This document shows positions 8,539-18,600 of a stretch of DNA of 56,451 nucleotides, piece after piece. The DNA comes from Thermoleophilia bacterium (lineage in GTDB: Bacteria; Actinomycetota; Thermoleophilia; Gaiellales; Gaiellaceae). The notes under the pieces were generated by a model. It did not search any database. It was not told the origin of the DNA and was given only the letters and a program-made list of their open reading frames with translations. The position numbers and the translations under genes were made by a program. How positions within the stretch are numbered: the first letter of the stretch is position 1; every line of letters begins with the position of its first letter. The stretch is taken from assembly GCA_029865325.1 (NCBI GenBank), contig JAOUHF010000003.1:1-56451 (forward strand), given 5' to 3'.

Positions 8539-9999
8539 ATGAGCGCGATGTCGCAAGAGGAGATCCAGGAGATCATCGAGCGTGTCCGCCGTCGGCTGGG
8601 GGAGGCCGGTGAGCAGCCCGGGGCCCGCCTGCGCGCCGACGAGGCGCTGACGGCCGCAGCCGAGGCGGAGCTCGGCAGCGGCATCTTCCCGTCGATCGGC
8701 GACGCCGTTCGCGCCGCCTCAGCGGCGTCCGCCGAGTACCAGCGGATCGGCCTCGAGGGCCGCAAAGCCATCGTCGCATCCATCCGCGCGGCCATGCTCG
8801 AGCATGGCGAGAGCCTGGCCGAGATGGCGGTGGCCGAGACCGGCCTCGGGCGGGTGACGGACAAGATCGTGAAGAACCGGTTGGTCACCACGAAGACGCC
8901 GGGTCCGGAGGATCTCGAGCTGGAGGCGGTCACCGGGGACGAGGGCATGATGATCACCGAGTTCGCTCCGTTCGGCGTGGTGGCGGCCATCACCCCGACC
9001 ACGAACCCGACCTCGACCATCATCAACAACACGATCGCGATCGTGTCCGCCGGCAACGCGCTCGTGTTCAACGTGCACCCGAACGCCAAGCGCGTGTCGG
9101 CCGAGAACATCCGCCTGCTCAATCGCGCCATCGTGGCCTCGGGAGGGCCCGAGAACCTGGTCACCTCGACGCCGGAGCCGACGATCGAGAGCGCGAAGGA
9201 GTTGATGCGCCATCCGGACGTCCGGCTTCTGCTCGTGACCGGCGGTCCGGCTGTGGTGCGAGAGGCTCTGAAGACCGACAAGCGGGCGGTCGCGGCCGGG
9301 CCAGGCAACCCGCCTGTGGTCGTGGACCAGACCGCGGACGTGGACAAGGCCGGCCGGGACATCGTGGCCGGCGCCTCGTTCGACAACAACCTAATCTGCA
9401 CCGACGAGAAGACGGCGATCGTGGTGGACACCGTGGCCGATCGGCTCGTGCGCGCGATGGCCAAGCACGGCGCCTACGTCCTGAAGGAGCACGAGCTGCG
9501 ACGACTGGAACGGGTGATCTTCGGGGAGCTCGGGGCACCGAACAGGCCCGGCCAGATCAACCCAGCCTGGATCGGCAAGGACGCCGGCGTCATCCTCCAG
9601 GAGATCGGAGTCCGCGTCGACGGCGACATCCGCTTGGCCGTGGCCGAGGTCCCGCGCGAGCACAGCCTCGTGTGGACCGAGCAGATGATGCCGGTGATGC
9701 CCGTCGTGCGGGTCCCCGGCGTCGACCAGGCGATCGACCTCGCGGTGCGGTCGGAGCACGGCTTCCGGCACACCGCGTCCATTCACTCGACGAACGTCGA
9801 AACGATCACGAAGATGGCACGGGCCATGAACTGCAGCATCTTCGTGGCGAACGGGCCGAACTTCTCCGGGCTCGGACAGGGCGGCGAGGGCTTCGCGTCG
9901 TTCTCGATCGCCAGCCCGACCGGGGACGGGCTGACCAGGCCTCGCACCTTCTCGCGGGAGCGGCGGATTACCGTCGTCGGCGCGCTACGGATCGTCTGA
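8539..9999 (+). CDS. CoA-acylating aldehyde dehydrogenase (PduP/EutE-like), BMC core enzyme
   Basis: N-terminal encapsulation-like 'SQEEIQEIIERVRRRLGEAG'; 'FGVVAAITPTTNPTSTIINNTIAIVSAGNALVFNVHPNAK'; catalytic-Cys region 'GASFDNNLICTDEK'. Confidence 0.94.
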   Translation: MSAMSQEEIQEIIERVRRRLGEAGEQPGARLRADEALTAAAEAELGSGIFPSIGDAVRAASAASAEYQRIGLEGRKAIVASIRAAMLEHGESLAEMAVAETGLGRVTDKIVKNRLVTTKTPGPEDLELEAVTGDEGMMITEFAPFGVVAAITPTTNPTSTIINNTIAIVSAGNALVFNVHPNAKRVSAENIRLLNRAIVASGGPENLVTSTPEPTIESAKELMRHPDVRLLLVTGGPAVVREALKTDKRAVAAGPGNPPVVVDQTADVDKAGRDIVAGASFDNNLICTDEKTAIVVDTVADRLVRAMAKHGAYVLKEHELRRLERVIFGELGAPNRPGQINPAWIGKDAGVILQEIGVRVDGDIRLAVAEVPREHSLVWTEQMMPVMPVVRVPGVDQAIDLAVRSEHGFRHTASIHSTNVETITKMARAMNCSIFVANGPNFSGLGQGGEGFASFSIASPTGDGLTRPRTFSRERRITVVGALRIV

Positions 10000-10760
10000 T
10001 GGAACCTGCCGTCTGCCTCCTCGAGTTCTCGTCGATCGCCAAGGGCATCGAGGCCGGTGACGCCATGATCAAACGCGCTCCCCTCCAGGTCATCCGGGCA
10101 GGGACGGCGCACCCGGGCAAGTACCTCGTGCTGGTCGGCGGCCTCACCGCCGACGTCGAGGAGGCGATGCAGGCAGGGCGGGACGTCGCCGGGAACTCGC
10201 TTGTGGACGTGGTGTTCCTGCCCGACGTGCACCCGGACGTGGTGGCGTCGATCGGAGGGACGAGGCGGGAGGACACCGGCGAGGCACTCGGCGTGATCGA
10301 GACGCCGACCGTCGCGGCGACCATCGACGCTGCCGACGCCGGCGTGAAGGGCGCCCGGGTGACGATCCGCGATCTGCGACTGGCGGACGACCTCGGCGGC
10401 AAGGGCTACGTGCTGTTCGGGGGCGAGGTGGCCGAGGTCGAGGCCGCGGTCGGCTACGGGGTTGCCCGCACGACCGCCTCCGGCCAGGACGTCACCCACG
10501 TCGTCATCTCACAGCTTCACGGGGAGATGCGCGAGAATCTGTCGGCCGACCCCAGGTTCGGCGAGCGAGTGCGGGATGTGGAGAAGTCCGCGGTAGCCGA
10601 GAGCGGCCTGCGCGGGGCGGTCGTGGCACCTCGGGGCCGGCCGTTGCCGGGCTCCGGCGGGGGTCGGCGCGAAGACCAGGTGGACTCTGTCCCGGCGGCG
10701 AAATCCCGCTCCCGCCGTCGTGGCGGCCGGGCGGGCCAGAGCGGGAGCGAGGAGGGCTAG
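9999..10760 (+). CDS. BMC-T tandem-domain shell protein with Arg/Gly/Ser-rich C-terminal tail
   Basis: Two BMC domains: 'CLLEFSSIAKGIEAGDAMIKRAPLQVIRAGTAHPGKYLVLVGGLTADVEEAMQAG' and 'ALGVIETPTVAATIDAADAGVKGARVTIRDLRLADDLGGKGYVLFGGEVAEVEAAV'; ATGA overlap with ALDH stop. Confidence 0.93.
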   Translation: MEPAVCLLEFSSIAKGIEAGDAMIKRAPLQVIRAGTAHPGKYLVLVGGLTADVEEAMQAGRDVAGNSLVDVVFLPDVHPDVVASIGGTRREDTGEALGVIETPTVAATIDAADAGVKGARVTIRDLRLADDLGGKGYVLFGGEVAEVEAAVGYGVARTTASGQDVTHVVISQLHGEMRENLSADPRFGERVRDVEKSAVAESGLRGAVVAPRGRPLPGSGGGRREDQVDSVPAAKSRSRRRGGRAGQSGSEEG

Positions 10761-10763
10761 CGC

Positions 10764-11063
10764 GTGCAGCTCGCGCGGGTCACCGGAACACTCGTGGCGT
10801 CGGTGAAGGCCGACGGGCTGGAGGGCGTGAAGTTCCTCATCGTCCAGCCGTTGAGCCGACGACAGGAGCCCGAGGGCAGTCCCGTCGTCGCCGCGGACGG
10901 CGTGCACATGGCCGGCCCGGATGAGCTCGTCTACATCGTGGGTGCCCGTGAGGCCGCTCAGGCCTTGCCGAACACGTTCGTCCCGGTCGACCACGCAATC
11001 GTGGGCATCGTCGACGCGGTCGAGGAGCTGCGCGACCGCGCACGGGGGGAGGAGCAGCGGTGA
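10764..11063 (+). CDS. BMC-P vertex protein, paralog 2
   Basis: 'QLARVTGTLVASVKADGLEGVKFLIVQPLSRR...AADGVHMAGPDELVYIVGAREAAQAL...VDHAIVGIVDAV'. Confidence 0.93.
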   Translation: MQLARVTGTLVASVKADGLEGVKFLIVQPLSRRQEPEGSPVVAADGVHMAGPDELVYIVGAREAAQALPNTFVPVDHAIVGIVDAVEELRDRARGEEQR

Positions 11064-11353
11064 AGATCGGTCGTGTGGTCGGCACCGTGGTCTCAACGAT
11101 CAGCTCGCCGGTGTTCGAGGGCCGCCGCCTGCTGCTGTGTGACCTCCTGGACGCTTCCGGCAACCCCGAAGGGGGGTACCTGATCTGCGTGGACACCGTG
11201 GGTTCGGGGGCCGGAGAAGCGGTGCTGATCCTCGACGAGGGCAATTCCGCGAGGCAGGTGATCGGAATGTCTCCCGCTCCGATTCGAGCCATCGTGGTCG
11301 GCGTAGTCGATCAGCTCATGGTCGACGGCGAGCTCGTGCTGCGGGAGGGCTGA
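11060..11353 (+). CDS. BMC-P vertex protein, paralog 3
   Basis: 'KIGRVVGTVVSTISSPVFEGRRLLLCDLLDASGN...CVDTVGSGAGEAVLILDEGNSARQVIG...IRAIVVGVVDQL'; overlaps paralog 2 by 4 nt. Confidence 0.93.
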   Translation: MKIGRVVGTVVSTISSPVFEGRRLLLCDLLDASGNPEGGYLICVDTVGSGAGEAVLILDEGNSARQVIGMSPAPIRAIVVGVVDQLMVDGELVLREG

Positions 11354-11380
11354 TCCCTCGGCGGACCCGCCGTTCGGCGC

Positions 11381-14300
11381 CTACTGGTACCGCAAAGCCT
11401 CGGCCGGGCGGATGCGCGAAGCGCGCACAGCCGGCGCCAGCGTGGCGAGCAGCGCCACGACGTATACGACCACGAAGATCACGAACAGGTTGAGCCACGG
11501 GACGTGGAGCGTGAGGTTCTCCCAGCTCGGCTGCTGGCGCTGATCGTCGACGATGTTCCAGGCGAGGAGCAGCCCGAGCGCAGTCCCGACGACGATCGCC
11601 GTGAGGGCGACGAAGGACGACTCGAGGAGGAATGCCGCCTGCACCATCTGCCGGCGGAACCCGATTGCGCGCATGACGCCGATCTGCTGCCGGCGCTCGA
11701 CGACCGCGCGCGCGCTGATGACTCCAAGCGCGGCGACACCCACTATCAGCCCGAGGCCCATGAAGCCCTGGATCAGCCGGTTGAACGTCATGCTCGCGGC
11801 AACCGTGTCGTCGACGACCTCCTGGATCGATTGCGCCTCGAGCCCGTTCTCGAGGAAGGCGGACTCGAGCTTGGCCGCCGTGTCCTCCGGGTCGGCGCCG
11901 GGCGCGAGCCCGAAGTAGTGGATCGTGGGATGGGTACGACCGGGGAAGGCCGACGTGAGCGTCTGCTGGGAGGTGGAGATGCCGATCATCTCGAACGGCG
12001 CCGTCTCCTTGAGGATCCCGACCACCGTGAGCCGCGCGGTCGCTCCCGTCTGCTTGTCGAGCACCTCGATGGGAATGGGATCGAAGCGGCCGTCCTCGAA
12101 GTAGAAGCCCGTGAGAGCGAAGTCCGGCGCGACCCCGAAGTTGAAGTTGTCCCGACGCGGCACGATGAAGCTGTCCACGACGGCGAGCCCCGGCCGGTCG
12201 CGGACGGCGTCCCAGACCTCTCGCGCGGAGCCGTAGCCCGACGCGATGGCCCCGAGGCCGAAGGTCGTGTGGTCGAGGAACGAGGCGTCGAGGCCGCGGA
12301 CGGGGTAGCTCTCGAAGCCGCGACCCGTGCCGAGCTGCCTCGCGTCGACGGCGAGCACGGACTGGCTGCCGACGAATGCGATGTCCTCCGACCGCACACC
12401 CGGCGCGCTCTTCAGCGCAGCGGCCATGTCGTCCACCGGCGCCGCGCCGACCGTGCCCGCGCGCACCTGGAAGCCGCCTCCGGTGTCGTCGACGTCGATG
12501 GAGCGTACGAACGACGCCTGCGATGCCGATCCGGTCACGAGCACGAAGACGACGAGGGTGAACATCGCGAGCGTCGTGCCGGTTCGGAAGCGCGCCCGCA
12601 GCGGATACGCCATGGACATGCGCAGCACCGGCGCCAGGCCGCGGATGCGGCCGGCGACCCGCATGACGGCGCCGAGCAGGAGATCGGCGTTGAACACGAT
12701 CACCCACACCGTGCCGACGACGATCATGAGGCCGGCGACGATCCAGGAAGAGAAGTCCATCGCGAGCGTGCCGAAGACCGACTCCAGAGCCCTCCACGGC
12801 AGCATCAGGAAGATCACGACGGCGAGGCCGCACGCGGTGAACGCGAGCCGCTCCGGGACGCCGGCGAGGCGAAGCAGCGGAACGAGGCTGATCAGCGCCA
12901 GCGAGACGCCGAGCATAAGCGGTGTCGCGGTGTCGGACGTCACTCCTGCAAGCGCCAGCAGGAGCCCGAGCAGGAGCCCGATGACCGCGAGCACGATCCG
13001 GCGCCGCCGCCGAGGCGCCGGCGGCTCGGGCAGGTTGCGGATCGCCGTCGAGATGGTCATGACGCTGACGCGCCACGCGGAGAAGGCAACGACGACGAGC
13101 GTGAGCAGGACTCCGATCGCGAACGCGATCAGCAGGCTTCGCGCCGACACCGCGTACTCGATCTGGAGCCCCTCGTCGGCGTCGGAGGCGCCGAACGCAT
13201 TTGCCATCACGATCACCATGCCGAACGCCACGAGCGCACCCAGGGCTGCCCCGACGGCCGCGGCGGCGAGGTCGTAGGCCGCTCCCTCGAACGTGAACAT
13301 CTCGACGAGGTGACCGCGGCGCGTGCCGATCGCGCGTGCGATGCCCAGCTCGCCGCGCCGCTCGGCGGCAAGCATCACGAAGATGAGGAAGATGAGCAGG
13401 ATCCCGGCGGCGATCGAGAACGTCCCGAACGTCGTGAAGAACGCGATGAACGCGCTTCCCGCAGCGTCCGCGTCTTCGATCGCGTCCTGCTTGAGCGTCT
13501 GCACCTCCAGCCCGAGCTCGTCGGTGACGGGTACGAGCAGCGCCACCACGTCGTCCGAGAGCGCAGCGCCGGACGTGGCGCCCCCACGGTTCGAGACGAG
13601 CACGGCGCGGATCTCGCCCGAGTGGCCGAAGAGCCGCTGCGCGGCCCCGAGCGAGGTGAGCATCGCTGCATCCGCGGTGCCCGCGCCTTTGAAGCGGACG
13701 ACGTCGCGCACGCGGCGCTCGGCGGCGCCCGTCCCGCCCGCGAAGACGAGCACGCGGTCGCCGGCCGCGACGCGCAGCTCCTTCGCAGCCTTCTGGTTCA
13801 GGTAGACCTCGCCGGGACGCAGGTCTCCGAGCGAGAGATCTGCGCCTTCCGCGCCGACGATCGGCGAGAAGCCGTCCATCCGGGCCGGGTCGGCCGCGAA
13901 GAGAACGACGCTCGGCTCGCTCTGCCGCTGCACCGGAGCCTGCACCGCGACCTGCTCGACGATCGCGCCGGTGACTCCGTCCACGAGCCCGGATCCGGCG
14001 ACGGCAGACTCGACCCGAGCGACCGTCCCTTCGTCGAGCCAGCCCGTGCCCGTCGCGGCACCGAGGGCGCCGGGAATGTCGTCGACGGCGCCCCTGGCCG
14101 CGATCGTCTCGTCCGTCTCGCCGAGCGCGTCGACGGCGGTCGCGCGGATCGTGTTGTTCATCGTGTCGCCCGTGGTGAGCGCCGCCGCGATGATCGTGGT
14201 GCCGAGCATGAGCCCGACCACGATGAGGGCACTCCGCCCGCGGCGGCGCCCGACGCTGCGGACGGCGAGCTTGACGAGGATGCGATTGCGAATGGCGAGA

Positions 14301-14386
14301 ATCGCGACGACGCCGAGCGAGACGGCGAGCGCGACCGCCAGGATCACGAGCAACGTGTCGACCGGGATGCCGAAGAGCTCCTGCAT
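11381..14386 (-). CDS. ABC transporter permease, double FtsX/MacB-type domain
   Basis: 1001 aa, 'RSALIVVGLMLGTTIIAAALTTGDTMNN', 'ARAIGTRRGHLVEMFTFEGAAYDLAAAAVGAALG', C-terminal 'VMRAIGFRRQMVQAAFLLESSFVAL'. Confidence 0.9.
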   Translation of the reverse strand: MQELFGIPVDTLLVILAVALAVSLGVVAILAIRNRILVKLAVRSVGRRRGRSALIVVGLMLGTTIIAAALTTGDTMNNTIRATAVDALGETDETIAARGAVDDIPGALGAATGTGWLDEGTVARVESAVAGSGLVDGVTGAIVEQVAVQAPVQRQSEPSVVLFAADPARMDGFSPIVGAEGADLSLGDLRPGEVYLNQKAAKELRVAAGDRVLVFAGGTGAAERRVRDVVRFKGAGTADAAMLTSLGAAQRLFGHSGEIRAVLVSNRGGATSGAALSDDVVALLVPVTDELGLEVQTLKQDAIEDADAAGSAFIAFFTTFGTFSIAAGILLIFLIFVMLAAERRGELGIARAIGTRRGHLVEMFTFEGAAYDLAAAAVGAALGALVAFGMVIVMANAFGASDADEGLQIEYAVSARSLLIAFAIGVLLTLVVVAFSAWRVSVMTISTAIRNLPEPPAPRRRRRIVLAVIGLLLGLLLALAGVTSDTATPLMLGVSLALISLVPLLRLAGVPERLAFTACGLAVVIFLMLPWRALESVFGTLAMDFSSWIVAGLMIVVGTVWVIVFNADLLLGAVMRVAGRIRGLAPVLRMSMAYPLRARFRTGTTLAMFTLVVFVLVTGSASQASFVRSIDVDDTGGGFQVRAGTVGAAPVDDMAAALKSAPGVRSEDIAFVGSQSVLAVDARQLGTGRGFESYPVRGLDASFLDHTTFGLGAIASGYGSAREVWDAVRDRPGLAVVDSFIVPRRDNFNFGVAPDFALTGFYFEDGRFDPIPIEVLDKQTGATARLTVVGILKETAPFEMIGISTSQQTLTSAFPGRTHPTIHYFGLAPGADPEDTAAKLESAFLENGLEAQSIQEVVDDTVAASMTFNRLIQGFMGLGLIVGVAALGVISARAVVERRQQIGVMRAIGFRRQMVQAAFLLESSFVALTAIVVGTALGLLLAWNIVDDQRQQPSWENLTLHVPWLNLFVIFVVVYVVALLATLAPAVRASRIRPAEALRYQ

Positions 14387-14395
14387 CGCCGCCCC

Positions 14396-14719
14396 TTAGA
14401 CGATCGCCTCCTGTGGCGTCTCGGCTACGACGACGTCGTACGCCTCACGGCCCGGCGCCTGTCGGAACACGACGAGGTCGGAGAACTTCTCGATCTGCTC
14501 CAAGTAGAAGCCACTCAGTCGAGTTGCCCTAGCGGTCTCGTCGCTCGTCCAGAACGAGAGAACAAGCAGCTTCCCCTCGTCCGAGAGGAGCACGTAGCAC
14601 CCCTCGTAGCCCTCCTCTTGGCGGAGAGCCGGGACAACCGACTCCCTGAATAGCGCGATCGCGTCGGCGGGATTCGTGCGGACGACGTCGATCTCCGCCT
14701 CCGTTGCGCGTACGACCAT
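14396..14719 (-). CDS. Small dimeric alpha/beta-barrel (ABM-like) protein
   Basis: 'ALFRESVVPALRQEEGYEGCYVLLSDEGKLLVLSFWTSDETARAT'. Confidence 0.5.
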   Translation of the reverse strand: MVVRATEAEIDVVRTNPADAIALFRESVVPALRQEEGYEGCYVLLSDEGKLLVLSFWTSDETARATRLSGFYLEQIEKFSDLVVFRQAPGREAYDVVVAETPQEAIV

Positions 14720-14721
14720 TG

Positions 14722-15474
14722 CTAGCTCACCCCCAGGAGCTCTTCACTGCGGATTACCCCGTCGACCATGCGTACGATGCGATCCGTCTTCCGGCCGACG
14801 GCGATGTCGTGCGTGACGATGAGGAACGTCAGACCGCGTTCGATGTTCAGCCGGCGCATGAGCTCGACGATCTCCCCCGCGTTCTCGGAGTCGAGATCGC
14901 CCGTGGGCTCGTCGGCCCAGACGATCGCCGGGTCGTTGACGAGCGAGCGCGCGATCGTCACACGCTGGCGTTCTCCACCGGAGAGCGCGTCCGGGACGTG
15001 GCTTGCTCGCTCGCGAAGCCCCACGAGCCCGAGCGCATCGAGCGCGCGGCGCCTCGCCTCGCCGCCGTCGGCGCGCGCGAGAAGGAGCGGAAGCTCGACG
15101 TTCTCGACCGCGGTCAAGACGGGCATCAGGTTGTAGAACTGGAAGACGAAGCCCATCCGCCGCGCCCGGTAGTCGGTGCGCTCCCGATCGGACATCTCGG
15201 AGAGCGGCGTGCCCTCGATGACCACCTCGCCACCGTCCAGCGAGTCGAGGCCCGACAGGCAGTTGAGCAACGTCGTCTTCCCGCAGCCGCTCGGCCCCAT
15301 GATCGCGACCATCTCGCCCTGCACGAGTGCGAGATCGACGCCGCGGAGCGCGTCGACCCGGACGGCGCCCGTGTCGTACGTCTTCCGAATCGAGCGGGCT
15401 TCCACGATCGCCACACCGGCTCTGGGAGCAGTCTGCTCGGCAGCCCGAACCGGGGCGCTCGTGCCAACGGCCAT
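14722..15474 (-). CDS. ABC transporter ATP-binding protein (MacB/LolD type)
   Basis: [30 protein letters not shown]. Confidence 0.95.
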   Translation of the reverse strand: MAVGTSAPVRAAEQTAPRAGVAIVEARSIRKTYDTGAVRVDALRGVDLALVQGEMVAIMGPSGCGKTTLLNCLSGLDSLDGGEVVIEGTPLSEMSDRERTDYRARRMGFVFQFYNLMPVLTAVENVELPLLLARADGGEARRRALDALGLVGLRERASHVPDALSGGERQRVTIARSLVNDPAIVWADEPTGDLDSENAGEIVELMRRLNIERGLTFLIVTHDIAVGRKTDRIVRMVDGVIRSEELLGVS

Positions 15475-15617
15475 TGCGCCTCCCTTCGTCGCTGAAACAG
15501 AAGGCTGGCGCGCCTCGGCGAGGCGGCCATCGGGGAGGTACCTGAAGCGCCGTTCGGTGAACTACGTACGCCGCCCACGGAGCCGCGTCACGGGTTCTGC
15601 CAGCGCCCCGAGCCCGT

Positions 15618-18600
15618 CTACGCCGTGTCGGCGAAGGCCTGCTCGCACTGGCTGGCGTAGCGCGTCGCACCGACCGCCTGGTAGAAGGCGAGCGCCCGCT
15701 CGAACTGCTCTCCTGCCTCGGCGCGGCGCCCCTGGGCGAGCAGTGCCTGACCCGCGCGAAGCCGCGCCTCGGCCTCGTCCGGCACCGAGCCGATCTCGTC
15801 GAACGTCTCCGCCGCCTGCTCGAACTGCCCGTCGAGGATCTCGCGCCCGGCTTTGAGCCAGAGGCTCGCCGCGGGCTCGAGCTCACCGAGGCGCTCGCGG
15901 AGGGGGCCTGCTAGTCCGATCCGGTCGGCGACCCAGGCGAACTCGATCAGCCCGTCGAGTCTCGCACCGACGCCGACGGTCGGAAGGAGTTCGTCCGCGA
16001 GAGCGCGCGCGGTGTCGAGACGGTTCAACTCTGCGTTGAGGCGGATATTGGACGAGAGCACGTGGTGGAGAAGCTGCGGGTCCTTCACCTCCCGGACGAG
16101 CTCCAACGCCCTGGCCGCGTCGCTCTCCGCTCCACAGACGTCATCCTGGGCGAGCCGGACAATTGCGCGCCGCTGGCGCACGTCCGCCTCGAGGTAGTGC
16201 GGCGACCCTGCCTCGCACTCGGCGACAAACTCGTCCGCGTGACGGACACAGTCGTCCCAGCGCCCGGCAAAGTATTCGACCCCGACTCGCACGCCGCGAA
16301 AGAAGCGCACACTGCGCTCATCACCGAATCTCCTGGCCATACGTAGCGCCTCGGCCCGGAGCTCGGCATCCCGACGGACGTCGCCCTCGGTGAGCGCGTT
16401 GAAGCCGAGGTTGTTGTACAGCGTTGCCGCCGCCGGGGAGTTGAGCGAGACCGCAAGCTCCAACGCGCGCTCCATGTCGGCGGCACCCTGGGGGTCGCCG
16501 AGTCGCGAACGGGCGATACCGAGGCTGGTCAGCGCGAGGATGCGCTGATCGTCGAGCGCGAGCTGCTCGGCCATGGCGAGCGCCTCCTCCCCGCAACGGA
16601 TCGCGGCGTCGACCTCCGAACGAATTGCCAGCGAGGACGCCAGCCGGTTCAGCACGAAAACCTTGTCCGGAGACGGTGGACGCTCGGCGACGAGCGCAAG
16701 GGCGCGGTCGAGATACTCGGACGAACGGTCGCGCTGACCTCGATACCACCAGAACGCCGAGAGGAGCGAGTCAGCGCGTCCCGCCCGGTCGAGCTCCCCG
16801 AGCGCGACGAGGCCCTCGCGTGCTTCGGAGAGAACGTCGCCTGCGCGGTCGTCAGCGAGATGGAGCAGGGCCGACCCGTAGGAGAGCAGGAGCTCTGGCC
16901 GGTCCCGGTCGTCATCCGGCCAGAGAGAGGCCGCGTGCCCGAAGAGATCTGCCGCTGCCGCCCAGGCATTGAGCGCCAGAGCCCGGTCGCCCGCGGTCCG
17001 CAGCGCCCTCCGCGCCGCCTCCGAGAGATCGGCGTCCTCGAGCCCCGCCGCACGCGAGAGCTCGAGCGCATTCACGTAATGGTGGGCGAGCATTTCGGCG
17101 TTGTCCTCGGGTCGCCCAAGCGATTCGATCCACACCGCGGCGGCTCGGTGCTTCTCGGCCCGCTCGCCGCGCGGAATCTGACCGTAGGCGACGTCGCGCA
17201 CGAGGAGATGGCGGAAGGCGTACTCGGTCTCTCCCTCCACGGAACCCCGCCGCTCTCTCCGGATGAGCTCCCGGCGCTCGAGGTCGTGCAGCTCCTGCTC
17301 GACGCTCCAGCGCTCGCGCCCGGAAACGGCCGCGACCGCGCCGAGCCAGAAGACCTTTCCGAGGACGGCGGCCGCCTGGACGAGTGCCTTGGCGTCGGCG
17401 GTGAGCAGGTCGAGGCGCGCGGCGATGATGCCCTGCACGCTCTCGGGCATCGCAGCGTCGTCGATCGTCCCGCGCTCGCGGAAGAGACGGGCGAACTCCT
17501 CGGCGTAGAGCGGGTTCCCACCTGCGCGAGCGAGCACCGCAGCCTGCGCCTCGGCGGGTAGCACGGAGCGCTCGAGGAGCGCATGCACCAGCTGGGCCGT
17601 CTCCTCGTCCGAGAGCGACGAGAGCGAGATCGTGACGGCGTTCGCCTTCCCTCCTCCCCACCCGGGCCGGCGTGCAAGGAGCTCGGGCCGGGCGGTCGCG
17701 ACGACGAGCAGGGCGACGTCGCCTGCCCAGTCGACCAGGTGGTCGACGAAGTCGAGCAGGCCGTCGTCTGCCCACTGCAGGTCCTCGAGCACGAGCACGA
17801 GCGGCCGCTGCTCGGCGAGGGCCTCGAGGAACTCCCGCCACGCGGCGAACGCCTCGGCGCGACGATCGTCCGCAAGCTCCCGCTCTGGAGCGAGGCCGAC
17901 GAGAGGGCTGAGATGCGACTCGACCCAGTCCGGGTGGTCTCCGCCCACGGAAGCGACCGCGTCGTGGAGCTTCTCGCGCGCCTGCTCGGAGGTGTCCGTC
18001 TCGAGGATTCCCGCCTGGGCCTTGACGACCTCGCCGAGCGCCCAGTAGCTCACGCCCTCGCCGTACGACAGGCAGCGCCCCTGGCGCCACGTGATGATCT
18101 CCGCGTCGCGATCCGCTTCTTCGAAGAGCTCGTACACGAGACGGCTCTTGCCCATGCCGGGAACGCCGGCGATGGTCACGAGCTGCGGGGAGCGCTCCCG
18201 GCGCACACGGTTGAGCGTCTCGACGAGAAGCCGGAGATCGCCGTCGCGGCCGATGAGAGGCGTGCGTGCAACCTGCGTCACGTCGACGCCGAAGCGCGAG
18301 CGAGCCTGGAGCACGGGCCACGCGGGAACGGGCTCCGCTTTGCCCTTTGCGGCCGCCGGTGTCGAATCGCCGTAGTCGATCGCGCTCTTGGTGGCCTCGT
18401 AGGTCTGCGCGCCGACGAGGATGCCGTTGACCGGAGCTGCGCTCTGCAAACGCGCTGCCGTGTTGACGACGTCGCCGGCGACCATGCCTTCTCCCTCCGC
18501 AGGTCTTGCGGCGAGGTTCACGATGGTCTCGCCGGTGTTGACGCCGATCCGCACCTGGAGCTCCTCCTGCTCGTCGAGGACCCACGAACGGATTGCCAAG

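Noticed and set aside
11359-11372. CGGCGG-AC-CCGCCG hairpin between the convergent BMC operon and FtsX gene as a terminator
   Set aside because: Short stem with no U-run on either strand; could be chance in GC-rich sequence.
11504-14653. 1049-aa plus-strand ORF
   Set aside because: Lies antisense to the well-supported FtsX permease; composition is Arg/Glu/His/Asp low-complexity typical of a GC-rich shadow frame.
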